Shown: positions 22,179 to 34,216, counted from the first letter of the stretch. The stretch is 64,000 bases of DNA from Prorocentrum cordatum (GCA_963575745.1 CAUYUJ010005758.1:356486-420485); one strand, 5' to 3'. Numbers and translations are program-made. Notes: generated by a model not told the origin, from the sequence alone.

Positions 22179-22900
22179 CTAGCGCCACTCACCGCATTTC
22201 CGAACGCCCCCAAGAAGTCTGGCGACGAGGCGAGAGGCAGGGGCCAGGGGGCTTTGGAAGGCAATTTGGAAATGCCGTGCCAACGACTTCCCTTCTAAGT
22301 GATATTGGTCTGATGAAATTCCATTCTCCGAGCCGAAAGGAAAGCGTCGACAAGCGCGCTTGCTCGAGGCTCCGGGGCAGGCGCAGACGCGCGCGCGGAC
22401 AAGTCTCGGGTCGATGTCCCGCGCGCGCCCGCTCTGCGTCAAGTCGACAATCTTAGCTTCCTCGCAGGCGACCGCTAACTCACCCTCGAGCATCTCGACG
22501 ACTGGCCGGGGGGATTCGACGGCGGCCGCGCGCTCGTCGAGGGTCGAAGTGCGCTCGCGCGCGCGCGGGGAGTGAGTCGGTCTAGCTAAGCGCGATGCGT
22601 CTTGATTCGTTTTTAAAATCGGCGAGTTTTGGCGAGATGCGCTTCTCGACCAGACCAGCTATAGCTCGCAGCCCTTCGCGCGCGGAATCCAGCTTTGCCG
22701 CGGCGGGGGCCGAGGCGTCAGCGTTGGCGGCGGCGACTCGCTCTTCCAGGCCGGCGGCGGCGCCGGCAGCGAGGGGCCCGAGGCGCGATCCAATGGCCGA
22801 GCCAACTTCGGCGGATACATGCCGTTGGACTTCAGCGAGAAGAGCTCGCCCCCCATGATTGCTGGGGCCGACCTGCGCACCAGGGGAAGAAGCGTCGCGA
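22179..22900 (-). pseudogene. ORF1-like RNA-binding segment of LINE A
   Basis: Minus-strand reading gives a helical stretch with VVEMLEGELAVACEEAKIVDL, then RARDIDPRLVRARV, and SSDQYHLEGKSLARHFQIAF continuing to LLGGVRKCGEWR at 22182. The pattern (short strand, FxIxF, helix, Leu-x-x-Val-Arg, W-R) is that of the conserved domain that precedes the endonuclease in dinoflagellate LINEs, probably an RRM-like fold. The frames change within the region. The identification rests on pattern memory only. Confidence 0.35.
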
Positions 22901-24104
22901 GCAGCGGGGGCGTGGCCACTCGGAGCAACCAGAGGGTCAACGCGAAGGGTGGCAGGCGGAGACCCGGGGCGCTCTCTTGAGGCTGGCCTCTTCTGCTTCT
23001 TGCCCCTCGCGTAATCCTTCTTCTCCTGCTCGGGGGTCTGGGCCAGACCGCGCCCGGGCGTGGCGTGGCCCCGTGCGGGGCCGCTCGGGCGCTAAGGCCG
23101 ATGGCAAGCGCTGCTGCCGTTCGCGGCGCAAATACGGCTGCCTTTCGCAGCGCAGCACTGCAGCAGCACGGTGCGCAGCAAGACAAATCAACGCATGCGC
23201 TCTCATAAACGCCACAAGACGGAAGCAAACCAGGGCTGTCGTGGGCTGTTTCTGAGTGCCAGGCCCCTGCGCGCGCGCAGAAATGCGCGACCTCGGCCGA
23301 CCGCCCCATGCCCGAAGGGCGACGATGCACTCGGCCCTAGTACGTCGCGCAGAAGAGACGGCGGAAACGCAAGCGCCAATCTTCGCAGTGGGACTCAAGA
23401 GCAGGGGCGTTGCTGCCCATGCTCTCCTGCTGCCAAAATGGCATGTCGCAGCTGCTTGGCCCCAGCCGAATCCAAATGTGCGCGGCGCCATCGATTGCCA
23501 ACTCGGAACGAGACACCTTCGCCCCCTTCGCGGCGCGATCGACGGACGACGGAGGACAACGCCAACGGAAACCCGCGCGCCAAGGGCAAGGCGCAGTAGA
23601 AAGACAGGGGGGCATCAGCGGCGGCGGCAGACCAGAAAGTGGGAAACAAGGTCTTCCACAACAGTTAAACGCCGACATGCCAGCCTGCTCTGTCGAACAG
23701 ACCCTGCCCGAACGACGCGCCGGGGGCCCGAGGCGCCGCGGCGAGTCGCGCGGCCCCCCGCCTGCTCGCGACCCTTGGCAAGTCGACCCCAAGTCTCGCG
23801 CGACAACTGCGCGCGCTTCGAAGGAGGGGCGCGAGCGTCGAGCCCCGGGCGGGAGGGAGGGGGTGGAAGGAGGAAGGGGAAAGGTGAAGGAGGGCGCGGG
23901 GGGGGGGGGGCATGGAGGAAGGAGGGGCGACGGGGCCGAGCGCGGATGTGAAGCGAGACTTGATCGCCCCACGTCCGCGTATTATTTCTCGCGATGGTAT
24001 GTGTGATCTTCCTATGAAGCGCATCTGGAAATCTCCGACCTCCTCCTCTGGAACCTTACTCGGCCCTGACATCTGCCCCAGCATCCAACGTTGCATCGCC
24101 CCGA

Positions 24105-25345
24105 TCATTCGAAAGCGTCGCTCCGCGAAGAACAACAGAAAACCGCATGTTTAACAGTGCCCTTTAGCATCTGTGGTCTGCGCGCCAGATTCCCCTGCTC
24201 GGCGCGCAGCGCAGACGTGCGTCTCTTGAAAGGGACCCACCCCGCATTCCTGATCTTCTGCACCGCTGTCGACGCGTTGTGGTCCAAAGACCCGCCCTCG
24301 CAGACGAGTGAAATCTTCAATCCTGGGGGCCCTCTGAATCCCCGTTTCGCCCGTGGCAATCGCTGCGGCATCGCTGGCCGCAGAAGCCATCCAATGGCAG
24401 TCTCTTGAAATCATGGCGCAGCGCAGTCCTCGTAGAACTTCGCGGCGCGAGTTGAATATTGGGCAGGCATTCTACTGCTACAAGCATGCAGAAAACAGCT
24501 GTCGGCGAAAATCCAGATTCGGCAGCGCTCTGACGTTTTTCAGGGTCGCGCGTTTCCCGGGGCCCTTGCAGATGCCCAACTGCAACGGGCCCTCCACTTC
24601 CACCAGGAGCCCCCGCTGGATGGTCTTACGCATATTCAAAAACAAAAAAGTTCGTCGCCCAAGTAGTAGGTGAGCTCCCTTGGAGCTTCGAGGCCCCCCC
24701 GCGGCATGGATCGGGCCCTCTGGGTACCTTCTGCGGGGCCCGGGCCTTGCAGGTGCCGGGCGCGCCTCTGCGCGCCCGCCGAACACGCGCAGACGTCGCG
24801 ATCCGAGGAACGTTCTGTCGAGAGCGACTCCGCGCACAATGGCTGCGGCCCGCCATGCCAGAGGCCTGGCGCAGGCCCCCGGCCCCCGAGAACACCGGCC
24901 GGGCAAACTCGTTCGCTCGTTCCAAGAACGGTCTCGTCACGTGCCCAATTTATGCGCAACCTGTGCGATTTCTGATCCGCAGAATGGTCTGTCTTCAGCG
25001 GCTTGTCGCAAAGCCCCGGTTCAGTCCAAAGCCTCGCGCCGGCCACGGAGCGCGAACAGTGGGTGAACATGCGCGCGGAAGCGGATGCCTTCAGCGCGCC
25101 GCCCATGCCTTGGCCGCCTGCTACCGCCTGCGAGCTGCAGCGCCCTCCCAGCGGCAGTCAGCACATCGCTAAGGGAAGCCAGCAGCAGTCTCGCATTTGT
25201 TTAGCACCATGGCGATTCTGAAGCGACAGGTCCGAATGACACGCATGACTTTCATAGCCCCAGAAAACAAACAACTTGGCCAGAACGGATCGGGCATCTT
25301 CGCTAATGGACTGCAGGATCTCGGTGACCAGCATATCGTCCATAG
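24105..25345 (-). pseudogene. Possible RT relic (LINE-like)
   Basis: The minus-strand frame 25343-25158 reads CSMDDMLVTEILQSISEDAR (from 25353) and continues FVFWGYESHAC, which could be a degraded YADD box and the helix after it. The frame 24371-24105 reads LVCEGGSLDHNASTAVQKIR and NLARRPQMLKGTVKHAVF, reminiscent of the RT thumb. The intervening kilobase is longer than expected, and 24.64-25.16 kb carries unrelated GC-rich sequence, perhaps an insertion. A weak call. Confidence 0.25.
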
Positions 25346-27580
25346 AGCATGTTCATCCTCTGTAGACGCGCTCCCAAGAGGTGGGCGTTTGTGGCGGGCC
25401 CTGCATATCCGATCGCTGCCATCCCTGGCGCGCCCAGTCAGGCACGGGCGCTCCCCTTAGGGTCGGCAAAAAGCCGCGCGCGCATAAAACAGGCGCAACA
25501 TCTTCCGCAGACGTCACTGCCCGTCGTTCGCGCACCCCCACCTTATTCGCTCGAATTTGCCCCGTCCCCCCCTGTCTTGGTCGTCAAAATTCCCTCCCAA
25601 ACGTTTTTGTGGGCTTCGGATCTAGGCGTGGCCGAGCAAGAGCATGACGTTCCACAAGGGCCTGCCCGATCTGGCGTCGCAAGGCGTCGGGTTCCTGATA
25701 TCTCATACTGTGGACCTCATGGACCAATCGAACCTAGGGATGTTCTTCAGGGAGCCCGGGGGTCTTGGAGTGTTTGGGTGAAATCCCGCGCCTGGCCACC
25801 GTCGTCGCAGCCTGCGTAAAGAAATACAAAAAGGGTAGGTCAGCCCCGCCACCGCCCCTCCACACAAATGTAGCGGCGTCGCCACGTGCCTCATTCAACT
25901 CGGGTCTCGCCCGGCACGAGATAGACGCTGTGCGAGGTCTGGACAGAAGAGCAGACGGCGCGCAAGTGAACAGAGCGCAGCCCGATAGCGCGCCGCCATA
26001 TTGTCCAGGGGAACAGTATGGCAAAATTAGATTCGTCCACGAGTACGTTACGAATACAGAGGCGAGCGGATCGGGAGTCCAGCATGTCCAAGGAACATGT
26101 AAACGTTTCATGTAGAACACACTCGCGCCTGCTTCAAGCACCCAGGCACCCCCCAACTCTGGCCGGACAGTCCGCGAGTTTGTCGCACAAGTCTGAAGAA
26201 TTCCGTGCGCCCCTTGATCCAATCAAGTTTGGTATCGTAGGCCCGCTTCACACAAAACCGCAAATGGGCAAACGCATGAGACGTAAGTACTTGATGTACG
26301 GGAATGAATTCGGAGCCGAGGGTGCCGAAAACGTAGGAATCAACTGGCGCAGCCATCGTGGTGCCCGGAGGAATCACGCGTTTGCAAGACCCGATGGCCT
26401 CTGCTAGCAGCCACAGGCGCATCTCAATAGCACCTGCCAGCTCAGCCGCACTTTAGTCAGTCAGATAGCCCCAATGTACCTCGGATCCAACATGTCCAGC
26501 ACCACGGCCACGCAAGCCTAGCAGCACGGTTCATCGTAGCTGGGGTCGGTGGAGGGAGGGACGGGGGCGAAAAAGGTAGGGAAACCAGGAAAAACACCCA
26601 ACCGCATTGCGTGGCTCTCCCTTTCGTTCCTCGTCGTTGCCCGCCCGCGAAAACCCGAAAACTGGCTTCGGCACTGATCCAGGACGTCTAACCCAAGAGC
26701 CTCATCACACTGCCACCCCATGGTGTGGTCGGTTATCGTCAATCTGCATGTTCTGTAGACAAGTAAACGACGCTTGGCAGCAGGACAAAACACAACTTTT
26801 GGCCCCGGGCTTCCGGAAGCGCGGGAAAGAATGGGCAGGTGGCCGCTTGTGGACGCAACTGTGTTCCGAGTCCCGACAGAACAAGCTGACTTCGGCATGC
26901 TGCAGGGTACTAACTCGTGCTCGTGGTTGCGTTCCGCCGGAATGCTACAATAACAAATGCACTGACCTACAGAACTCGTCAACCAAGTGTTAGACGCATG
27001 AACCATGCTGACAAAACGAACTAATCTAACGAGGTTGCCTTTTTCCCACGCGACTTTCACGACGACGTGCGGTCCGACATATCTTGCAGGGAATTTGTCG
27101 GTGCCTGGGGGGGCGCATTGGTGCGGGAAAACCAGAAGCTTTTAGCCCTGGGGCGCTTGATCTATGAGGTCCTGCAACTCGCCGATGTCTCCGAGAAAGC
27201 TGCCGCGCGAATCTGAAGGCTCGACATGACTGCAAACTAACCAAAGGGGGCCTAGGTCAAGAAACTGGTAGGCCCTGGCAGGCGAGAGCGATGGCAGAAC
27301 TAGTGTATACTGGAGGGCAACCAACGCGGGCAATGTAATCTTCATGGGTTGCACTCGCATTCCTCCACATGAGCCCTCATATAGGAGGACCACTGATAAC
27401 TGCGTGGCTCGAGACGTCAGCAGCGGCATCACGTTGTACATGTGTGTCCTCCTGCAGGCACAAAAACTGCCCATCCGAATCCCACCAGCCCGTTGGGCAA
27501 AGGTGGTCTAACGAGTATGTTTGTCTTCGTCCACCCTCCAGGAAGGTTTACCTCCCCCGCTTGAGTTTGTTGTTGTTCTT
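25346..27580. other. No gene recognised
   Basis: ORFs of 60-180 codons on both strands show no readable domain. A plus-strand reading near 25641 (MTFHKGLPDLASQGVGFLIS) looks protein-like but has no family I can name and is soon closed. Confidence 0.4.
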
Positions 27581-28215
27581 TGTTTGGGGGGGTCGCAGAG
27601 TGTCAGGGCGCCCAAGATGGCCTAATATGGCTCCAAGACAAACTCCGATGCTCTCAGATGGCCTCCCAAGATGGTTCAAGATCGCCGACGATAACTCGAG
27701 ATAGCTTCAGAGATACCTTCAAGAGGCGCGACGAAGGCCACAAGACAGTTCCAAATGCTCCCGGAGCGCCCATCAAGACCCCCCTGCAAGGCCGACATCC
27801 GTCAAACACATACGGGAAAAAGCTGACTTTGGCCTTCCCAGCTATTCGTTTCCGATGCGCTTTTGTAGCCTCAAGGTGTCCCCAAGATGGCCCGAGAGAA
27901 GCCCAAGAGGGGCCTAAGAGGCCCTCCAGACGGCCCCAAGAGCGCCCAAAAGCGGGCCAAGAGCATGCAAAGAGGGCACCAAGAGGCGATTTTGATGACC
28001 CCAGGGGGGATGCAAATCGAGGGCCACCCCCTTTAGTTTGATGGCGTCCAAGATGGCCCTGGGAGACACTCCAAGGCCCCCAAGGGACCCCCAAGGAACC
28101 CCCTAGAGAGCCCCAAGAGGGCCCCACGAGGGCCCCGAGACCCCCAAAGGAGCCCCAAGAGGACCCCAGGACCCCCCAGAAGAGCCCCAAGAGAGCTCCA
28201 AAGGGCGATTTAGAT
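27580..28215. repeat. Degenerate CCAAGANGGCC(C) oligomer repeat array
   Basis: The plus strand is built from words such as CCAAGATGGCC, CCCAAGAGGGCC and CCCAAGAGCGCCC in near-tandem arrangement. It is more diverged at 27.6-27.85 kb and denser at 27.88-28.2 kb. The minus-strand Trp/Gly/Leu-rich ORF across it is an artefact. The same family occurs at 43.2-44.2 kb. Confidence 0.75.
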
Positions 28216-28474
28216 GGTTTTGTTCTGGTCCTGGTTGTCCTCCTCATCCTCCTTGCCCTCGTCCTTGTCCTTGCACTCATCGTCTTCCTTGTCCTTTTCC
28301 TCCTCTTCCTCGTCGCTGTGGTAGTCGTCGTCGTCACCGCCGTTGTCGTCGTTGTCATCGTCGTCGTCGTCGTCGTCATCGTCGTCTTCCTCCTCCTCCT
28401 CCTCCTCCTCCTCTTGAACCTCCTTTTCCTTTCCTCGCCCCCTCTCCTCCTCTTCTTCCTCCTCCGCTTCCTCC

Positions 28475-28506
<32 letters not shown>

Positions 28507-28785
28507 CTCCTCTTCCTCCTCCTCCTCCTCCCCCTCCTCCTGCTCCTCCTCCTCATCATCCTCCTCTTCCTCCTCCTGCTTCTGCCTGATAGGATGCCTG
28601 GAGCCAAGATGGGAGGAGGGGGGGAATGGGGGGGGGGTAGGCAGAGAGGCAGGGAGGGAGGGGGGCGGGGGGGGGGGGGGGAGGAGTGCAGGGAGGAGAA
28701 AGGAGAATGGAGGGAGGGCGGGAGGAGGAATGGAGGAAGGGAGGGAGGGAGGAGAAAAGGGGAGGATGGAGGGCGGGCCTCCCCC
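28216..28785. repeat. CCT/GTC triplet tract followed by G/GGA-rich tract
   Basis: Pyrimidine triplets (CCT, TCC, GTC) run from about 28235 to 28585 on the plus strand. After a 25-base spacer they are followed by G-runs and GGGA/GGA purine sequence to about 28775. The pyrimidine and purine halves are of opposite strand bias, so they could pair over part of their length. Confidence 0.85.
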
Positions 28786-29245
28786 AGCACCCGCAGGGCT
28801 GCCGCCGTGCCCTCCCGCGGTGGGCGCCCGTGCCCGCGCGCGGCCGACGCTGGCCGGGCGCGAGAAACCACAGGCGACGCGCTGCGCCTTGCAGGCTGGC
28901 AGCGCGGCGCTTCACTGCGCGGGGCGGGAGGCCAGGAAAGGCTCGCGCGGGCAAGATTTTGATCCACATCCACTGGATCTTGGAGCTTCGGGCCCCTTGC
29001 CTCCGATACCACGAGGCGCCGTGGGTATGCCCCAGAGGTCCGATTCTTATCCATGTCCACTGCGCCGCGGCCTGTTGGCGCCCCTGCCCAGAAAATCCAA
29101 GAAGCAACGGATATGGATATAATTTCTGCCCGCAGCTCGGGACGTTGACGATCGGGGACCGGGAAGTGCATGGCGTGACGCGCCGAAGCGTGGCGGGCCG
29201 GAACTGGCCGCGCGACGCGCTAAGCAAACTCGTTCCCGACCGTAA
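28785..29245. repeat. Dispersed GC-rich repeat, related copy at 40.49-40.66 kb
   Basis: GCGGGGCGGGAGGC followed by (C/T)(A/T)GGAAAGGCTCG occurs at about 28918 and again at about 40538. It is preceded in both by GCGAC(G/A)CGCT and followed later by a GCGCC(G/A)A(A/G)GCGTGG(C/T)GGGCCGG element (29184 and 40602). The order is the same in both copies. No coding potential is evident. Confidence 0.5.
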
Positions 29246-29589
29246 AGGAGGAAGCCAGGGCCAGCTCCGTGCGCGTCGTGAACAAGGAGACGGAAGGTTT
29301 CGTGTCATCTTCGGCCACTGTGGGCCATGCCCCAGGGCCGTCAAAGCACGGCTCGGGCGGAAAAGCTGCCCTGGGAAAGGGGTCGAGATCTCTGAAAGCC
29401 CACGTTGCGAATATCAATTACGGCGTTGTGGCTCTAAGAGATGAGATCCATCGAGGTCAAAATTGTTCGGTGGGTTCTCAAATGTTATACGAGCTCCTCG
29501 GGGCACCACATGGAACCAGAAGGACGATGGTGGACCTACTGCGTAATCCCGAATCGGCTGCAAAGACTCTCGCGTCTCATCCCCGTTTC

Positions 29590-29640
29590 TCCTCCTCCTC
29601 CTCCTCCTCCTCCTCCTCCCCCTCCTCCTCCTCCAGCTCA
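29590..29640. repeat. CCT microsatellite
   Basis: Near-perfect CCT/TCC triplets on the plus strand. Confidence 0.85.
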
Positions 29641-29924
29641 TCTCTGGGAAGCTAGTGTTTGTGTCGTGTGGTACATTGCCGCCCGCGTGGAGCAAGTGGT
29701 CGCCGAGGAGCTGAAGGTGGGGGGTGCTAGGAGATCATGCATTTGACGTCGTAAATCTTCCCCCGAGCTCCAGCAGCCATGGGCAGCATGCCGTCGGGCC
29801 TTGTATGGCCTGCAGGGGGAGGACGAGGAGAGAACGAAAGGAGCAGGATGAGAGAGGACGAGAATGAGAACGAGGAGGAAGAGCTCCCGTCGAGGAAGGC
29901 GCAGAAGAAGAAGTGGGAGGAGAA

Positions 29925-29958
29925 GGAGGAGGAGGAGGAGGAGGAGGAGGAGGAGGAT
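29925..29958. repeat. GGA microsatellite at the 3' end of LINE B
   Basis: Near-perfect GGA triplets. They lie within 40 bases of the last recognisable codon of LINE B. Confidence 0.8.
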
Positions 29959-29992
29959 TTTACCTCGGGGGGGCCCAAGGCAGAACGTCGCC

Positions 29993-30418
29993 TCAAACTG
30001 GAAACGGATTCGAGGCAGCAGCAACCGCAGCTCCCTCCTTGGCCTTCACTCTGGCCACCAGCGCGTCCATCCCAGGAGTTTGGATGAGACGCGTGGAGGA
30101 GGGGACGGGCTGCCTCGCAAGAGACGATGTAGCATGCATCACCTCCTGCGCAGCAGCTCGAGACACAAGGGCGCGGCCAGTAGTGACGGTGACCCCCCGC
30201 CTGTAGCGGGGGTACCGACCTTGAGCGATCAGACTGAGCGCAGCCCGACCACTGGAGCCAGGCGCCCCCTCGCAGCGATCCCCGAGTTTGAAGCATCGCA
30301 AGCTCGTGTAGGCATCGCATCGGCGGCAGAAAACTAGCGGATGAAGGTAGCCATCTTGCACCAAAGTGGCGCACAGAAGGTGGGCTCTTAAAGCTTCTGC
30401 ATCCTGGAGCCTTCTCAT
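29993..30418 (-). pseudogene. C-terminal CxxC module of LINE B
   Basis: The minus-strand frame reads GYLHPLVFCRRCDAYTSLRC, then KLGDRCEGAPGSSGRAALSL and IAQGRYPRYRRGVTV. The arrangement H-L-x(3)-FCxxC-x-AY-x(7)-L-x(2)-C-x-G-(helix)-GR-P is shared with the C-terminus of the intact LINE (VVCRTCGAH...LLADPC...). It probably binds zinc. The shared module supports one lineage for LINE B and the intact element. Confidence 0.5.
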
Positions 30419-31006
30419 CGCTGTTCACGGGCCAGGAGACTGGGGCATGGGCCGGCTCTTATCGAACGAAACTCTGAAACAATGCGAGTGACGGACGACC
30501 GTCCTCGAGGGCAACGCCATTTCGAATGGAACCCTGTCGTGCCATCTGTGGGCTCGCAGGGACCTGGGCCGAGGTCCCGCGCGGCCCGGCCGAAAAAAAA
30601 AACAGTTTAGGATACGTCGACATAAACGCGGCAAGCAGATCGGCAAGCTTAAAGTGGCAACTGTGTCGTCAAGTCTGGAAAGGTCCTCTTCTGCCACCTG
30701 TGGATGCAGGGGGCATGGCGTGCTCGACGGAGTCGTTCCGCATCCTGATTCGACGGGGCAATCTTGCGTTCTGGAGCGGGGAGCGCAGCTATGACATCAT
30801 CTGAACGGCGCGCAGGCGCGAGCGAAACAGAAACAATCCGCGCCCCTCCTCCGCGAGAGCCCTCCGTCGAATCCCAGCAAAAAAAACATGTCTGGTGCAA
30901 GCTGCTGGGCAGGGGGAAGATCGTGCAAATTCGCGGCGCCGAGGCGGTCGCTGCGCGCGCGACTGCGCCCCGTCGCCAGGCAACTGGCCATCGCTGGGCC
31001 GAGCTG

Positions 31007-31714
31007 TTATCCAGCCTGCGGCGTCTGTGGCAGACCTGGCCAGACCGCGCCGATGACGCGCGCGACAATCTGGCGCTCGATGCCAGGCGCGGCAAACACC
31101 ATGGCATAGCTAGCCCTGTGGGTCTCTCGAAACATCGCTCGGTTAGCCGATCCGTCAGCGACTACGTCGCAGTTGACGGTTCGGCTGCACAAGTCATCTA
31201 CCTCGAGCGCCGCCCCGTTCGGACCGTGGAGAACGGGGTCAAGGTCCAAGCGCGGAGGCGGGGGCTCGGGCCGCGCAGCGATGAGGCGCGACCAAGAAAG
31301 GGGGCCATCCGCATATGCCAACTGGGCCGCGAGGGTCATCTCATCCGAGACGCGATCCCTACGGGCTTGCAGAACTTCTGGCACATAGCAGCAAAGCCAC
31401 TGCCGATGGACTCGGGTATCGGGGCGACCACGGCCAAGAGGACACAACCCGTCATGCTCGTACCCAGACTCCTTCGTTCGATCCCCTGTCCAGGTAGCTC
31501 CACGGGAAAATGCCGAGAGCCTGGGCTTCGCTCGAGCTGAGGTGCGCTTCGATCGAAGCATTCGCCTGAGCGGGTCCGACGCAGCGCGCGCAGCAGGAGA
31601 ATCCGGCAGCGAACGGGCAAAGATGCACTCATGCTCACGCTGGACTCCCTCCTGCAGCAGAAGATTCAGCATCGCGGGGGGGGGGGGGGGGCGTGGAGGA
31701 GATCGATGACACAT
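31007..31714 (-). pseudogene. Zinc motif and RNase H N-terminus of LINE B
   Basis: The minus-strand frame contains EHDGLCPLGRGRPDTRVHRQ followed by WLCCYVPEVLQARRD, a degraded C..C......HR.W.C zinc knuckle. About 70 residues later comes CDVVADGSANRAMFRETHRA followed by SYAMVF, which fits the first RNase H strand with its catalytic Asp (ADGSA). The Glu and later Asp motifs of RNase H are not readable downstream. Confidence 0.5.
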
Positions 31715-31870
31715 CCTCGTTCGTCATGCCAAGCCGAGAAATCAACTGCCCCCCAGCCTATCCTCTGGAGTCTCAATAGCATTCGATGTAGAGGCCCTTT
31801 GGGCCGCCTCCATCCTGAAGTTTCGAGGTCTAGGAGCTCCGAAGCAACGTCTCTCCAAATTCGGATGTGC

Positions 31871-32614
31871 TCACGGAAAAATCGGACCTGTGTCAGGCCT
31901 CGCGGTCGCCCTCCAAAGACTGGCTCCCCACTGACGTGCTGGCGCAACTGCATGCTTCCAAGTGGGGCCCCCGTGCAAGACGCGCATGGCTGCGAGAGAG
32001 GCACCGCGATGCGCGGGGCGCCGACCAGCCATCAGCGCGCGCTGCAAAGTGCGGAGCTCGCTGTTCGACACGCCCAGCAACGTGCCGCCATTTCCTGCTG
32101 CGGCGCGAACTCCTGCGATATAGATCTTCGACGTGCGCGACCGATCCCCGGGAAGTTTCTGACGATGTCGGAGTAGAAGCCTGTGGCGACGCTTCCCCAC
32201 TAGAAATCGTTCCCGACGTTTAGCTTGACCACGCTTACAAGAACGACGTCGTCCTGGGGCAGGATCGACCCCCGAAGATACTGTGGCTTTAAGAGGGGCG
32301 GATGGGGGTGCGGCGAGGATGCGGCGGGACAACCTCGCAGCCAAACACTGCGAGGATGCGAAGGTGACCGCCTTGTCCTCTGTAAGCTGCACTCTGAGAC
32401 CCCGAGAAAATACATCCTTATGATCCACCGCCGCCGCCGTCAAGTTACTCGCGATCTCGCCCTCATCGCCGCGCGCTACCACCGCGTCGTCGTCGACGTC
32501 GGACCAAGGAGACCGCGAGGTGCCTGGCCGCAAACAATTCAAACTCCAACATAGCGCAGGCCTCCGCAAACACATCGTTGAAGATGTCCCCCGCAGGAGG
32601 TCCCGCACTGGCAA
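31871..32614 (-). pseudogene. RT palm and thumb of LINE B, VDDD box
   Basis: The minus-strand frame reads SDVDDDAVVARGDEGEIASN, then FSRGLRVQLTEDKAVTFASS and a thumb-like SKIYIAGVRAAAGNGGTLLG with SNSELRTLQRALMAGRRPAH. VDDD stands for the catalytic YxDD box, GL.V....K is motif D, and the segment after it matches the Y..GV.....G.S...L post-RT region of dinoflagellate LINEs. A short segment in another frame just upstream (AGDIFNDVFAEACAMLEFEL) may be the end of motif B. Inactive because of frameshifts. Confidence 0.6.
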
Positions 32615-32815
32615 ACATCACAAGAGGACTACGGTGGGCCTCAATCTGAGAATCCGAGGGTACAAGGCCCTATCGCGGAGCCAATCCAAGACAACAGATT
32701 CATAGTACTTCATGCCATCCCAGATCGACCCAGCCGTGGCATTGCCACTTGAAGAAGCCTGTTCAGACAGCAAACTTCGGTGCCATATAGCTGCCCCCGG
32801 GGATTGTCCAGCTCA

Positions 32816-33682
32816 CTAGGCCCTATGGACCTTCTCCAGAAACTCGTCGGCCTGGCTCCGCCGAAGCCGCTCCCATATTCGAACCGGTGCACCGAGGAGT
32901 AGAGACGGGCGTGGGCCTCCTTTGGGCTTCTCCAAGAGAGGCATCAGCATCCACAGCATCTGGACAGGGAAGAGACCGAGGCGCTCCACTGCCTCGTACT
33001 GCAAAGACAGGACCATGAGGCCCGCGTCGCTAAGGCTGGCGAACTGACGCGGGTGGAAGCCGTCGAGCGACTGGCTCGTGTGCTTGCTAAAAGACCTAGC
33101 CGCCATCCTGATGTCAGATGTAGAGGCAGTAGGAAAACATTCTCGATCAAGAATCCAGGCTGTCGGCGGCATTGAACCTGCATGCCACAATTCCCCAAAT
33201 TTGGTGGATTCCGAGGCCAAGGGGTCTACCGGGTCCGCGGAGAAGTTCCCGAGGGAGCACTGCACTACCGTGGGCTGCCATCTCTTTTGGAGCCTCGTGA
33301 CTTTGTGCATCAAACGCGCAGATCCCGCTAATGCCGATTCCTGCGAGGAGTCCCAAGACGAACGTACCTCCTTCTCTCCCTCCTTGGTGGCCTCCTCAAA
33401 ATCCCCCAGTCTATCACCAATAAACTGCTGAGCGCTCTCGCACCACTCCTGGCACTTTGGGCGGTCGGCCTGCCAGCTGGATGCAACGGCCCTCATGGAC
33501 CTGAGCGACGCACCAAGCCAAGGGCACAAACCTTCCCCAGGGCAGGAGTGCTGCAACGTAGCCTGAAGCTGCTGGCGAACGGAAATGTCAACGTCCGCGC
33601 TGCTGTTGACCGTGACTAACATCTCGTGAACAGTGTGAAAAAAAGAAGCAGTTCCACCATGTGATGACCTGCAGCGCATCAT
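32816..33682 (-). pseudogene. RT N-terminal (linker and fingers) fragment of LINE B
   Basis: A 288-codon open minus-strand frame. The first two thirds are a charged helical linker (DFEEATKEGEKEVRSSWDSS, ARLMHKVTRLQKRWQP). The end holds MAARSFSKHTSQSLDGFHPR and LFPVQMLWMLMPLLEKPKGG followed by PRPSL and RIWERLRR. This matches the LINE pattern T..G.D...PR...LSD...L and the K..GG.RPI..L fingers motif. The frame then stops and the catalytic Asp of motif A is not found. Confidence 0.55.
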
Positions 33683-33754
33683 CTGGATCCTTTGGGCGAT
33701 AGAAGACCGACGCCCACGACGCCTTGATCGTTCTGCTCCTCTCCCCCAGCTCCT

Positions 33755-34216
33755 TCATCTCCCCTCCTGAGAACGTGACGAGCTCCACAGCAGCGCAATC
33801 AGCGAAATGGCCCCGCGCCTTGGTGAGGACCTGTCACGCAAGCGTAGCACGCGCATGTGTGGCATGGGGGACTGCCTGAGCTGCATGCGCCAGCGCTCCT
33901 TGCCATTCAACGGGGGGGAAAAGGGTTGAGGTCCGTGCGGGGGACCAGTTGGCCATCTAGGATGTGCACGATAATCCAGCTGCTTGTTCCGAAGAGCACC
34001 CGAACGAACTTCAAGGCGGACGGGGCGATGAGGCTTCATTACCCAAGACGACCCCACCCGGACCGAGGAAATAAGACGAGCCAGAACAGGGCCCATCATA
34101 GCGTAATCGATGATGCTGTTGGATGTTGAGCCACGACATGCGTGCATAGTGGGCGCCATACTGATCATGCCTAGCTTCCGATGGTAACCTACGCTTTCGA
34201 CAACGTTTAGGTTCAT
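33755..34216 (-). pseudogene. Endonuclease C-terminal fragment of LINE B
   Basis: The minus-strand frame reads GSTSNSIIDYAMMGPVLARL, then VGSSWVMKPHRPVRLEV. SNSIIDYAMM is the motif with the catalytic Asp (ID), and KPHRPV replaces the usual SDHxPV closing motif. The Asp before His is missing, as in the intact LINE of this window (SPHYPV). Everything upstream of this segment is absent, which marks the 5' truncation point. Confidence 0.55.

Larger units (their letters stand above)
17794..23330 (-). mobile_element. Decayed LINE (non-LTR retrotransposon) A
   Basis: Reading down the minus strand gives an ORF1-like segment (23.3-22.2 kb), a degraded endonuclease ending in a KISDHVAVTFRI motif (about 21.06 kb), a reverse transcriptase split over several frames with a CADD box (19.6 kb) and a Cys-rich motif (18.3 kb). 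Stops and frameshifts occur throughout. Neither the promoter end nor a poly(A) or short-repeat tail could be delimited, so the borders are approximate. Its SDH endonuclease motif separates it from LINE B and the intact LINE of this window, which have PH in that place. Confidence 0.6.
29993..34216 (-). mobile_element. Decayed LINE (non-LTR retrotransposon) B
   Basis: In minus-strand order the region holds an endonuclease C-terminus (34.2-33.8 kb), RT fingers (33.7-32.8 kb), an RT palm with a VDDD box and thumb (32.6-31.9 kb), a zinc motif with the beginning of RNase H (31.7-31.0 kb) and a C-terminal CxxC module (30.4-30.0 kb). The order is right for a single element, although several frames are needed. 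The element is 5' truncated, since only the last part of the endonuclease is present. A G-run at 31679-31692 and a GGA tract at its 3' border accompany it. Confidence 0.65.
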
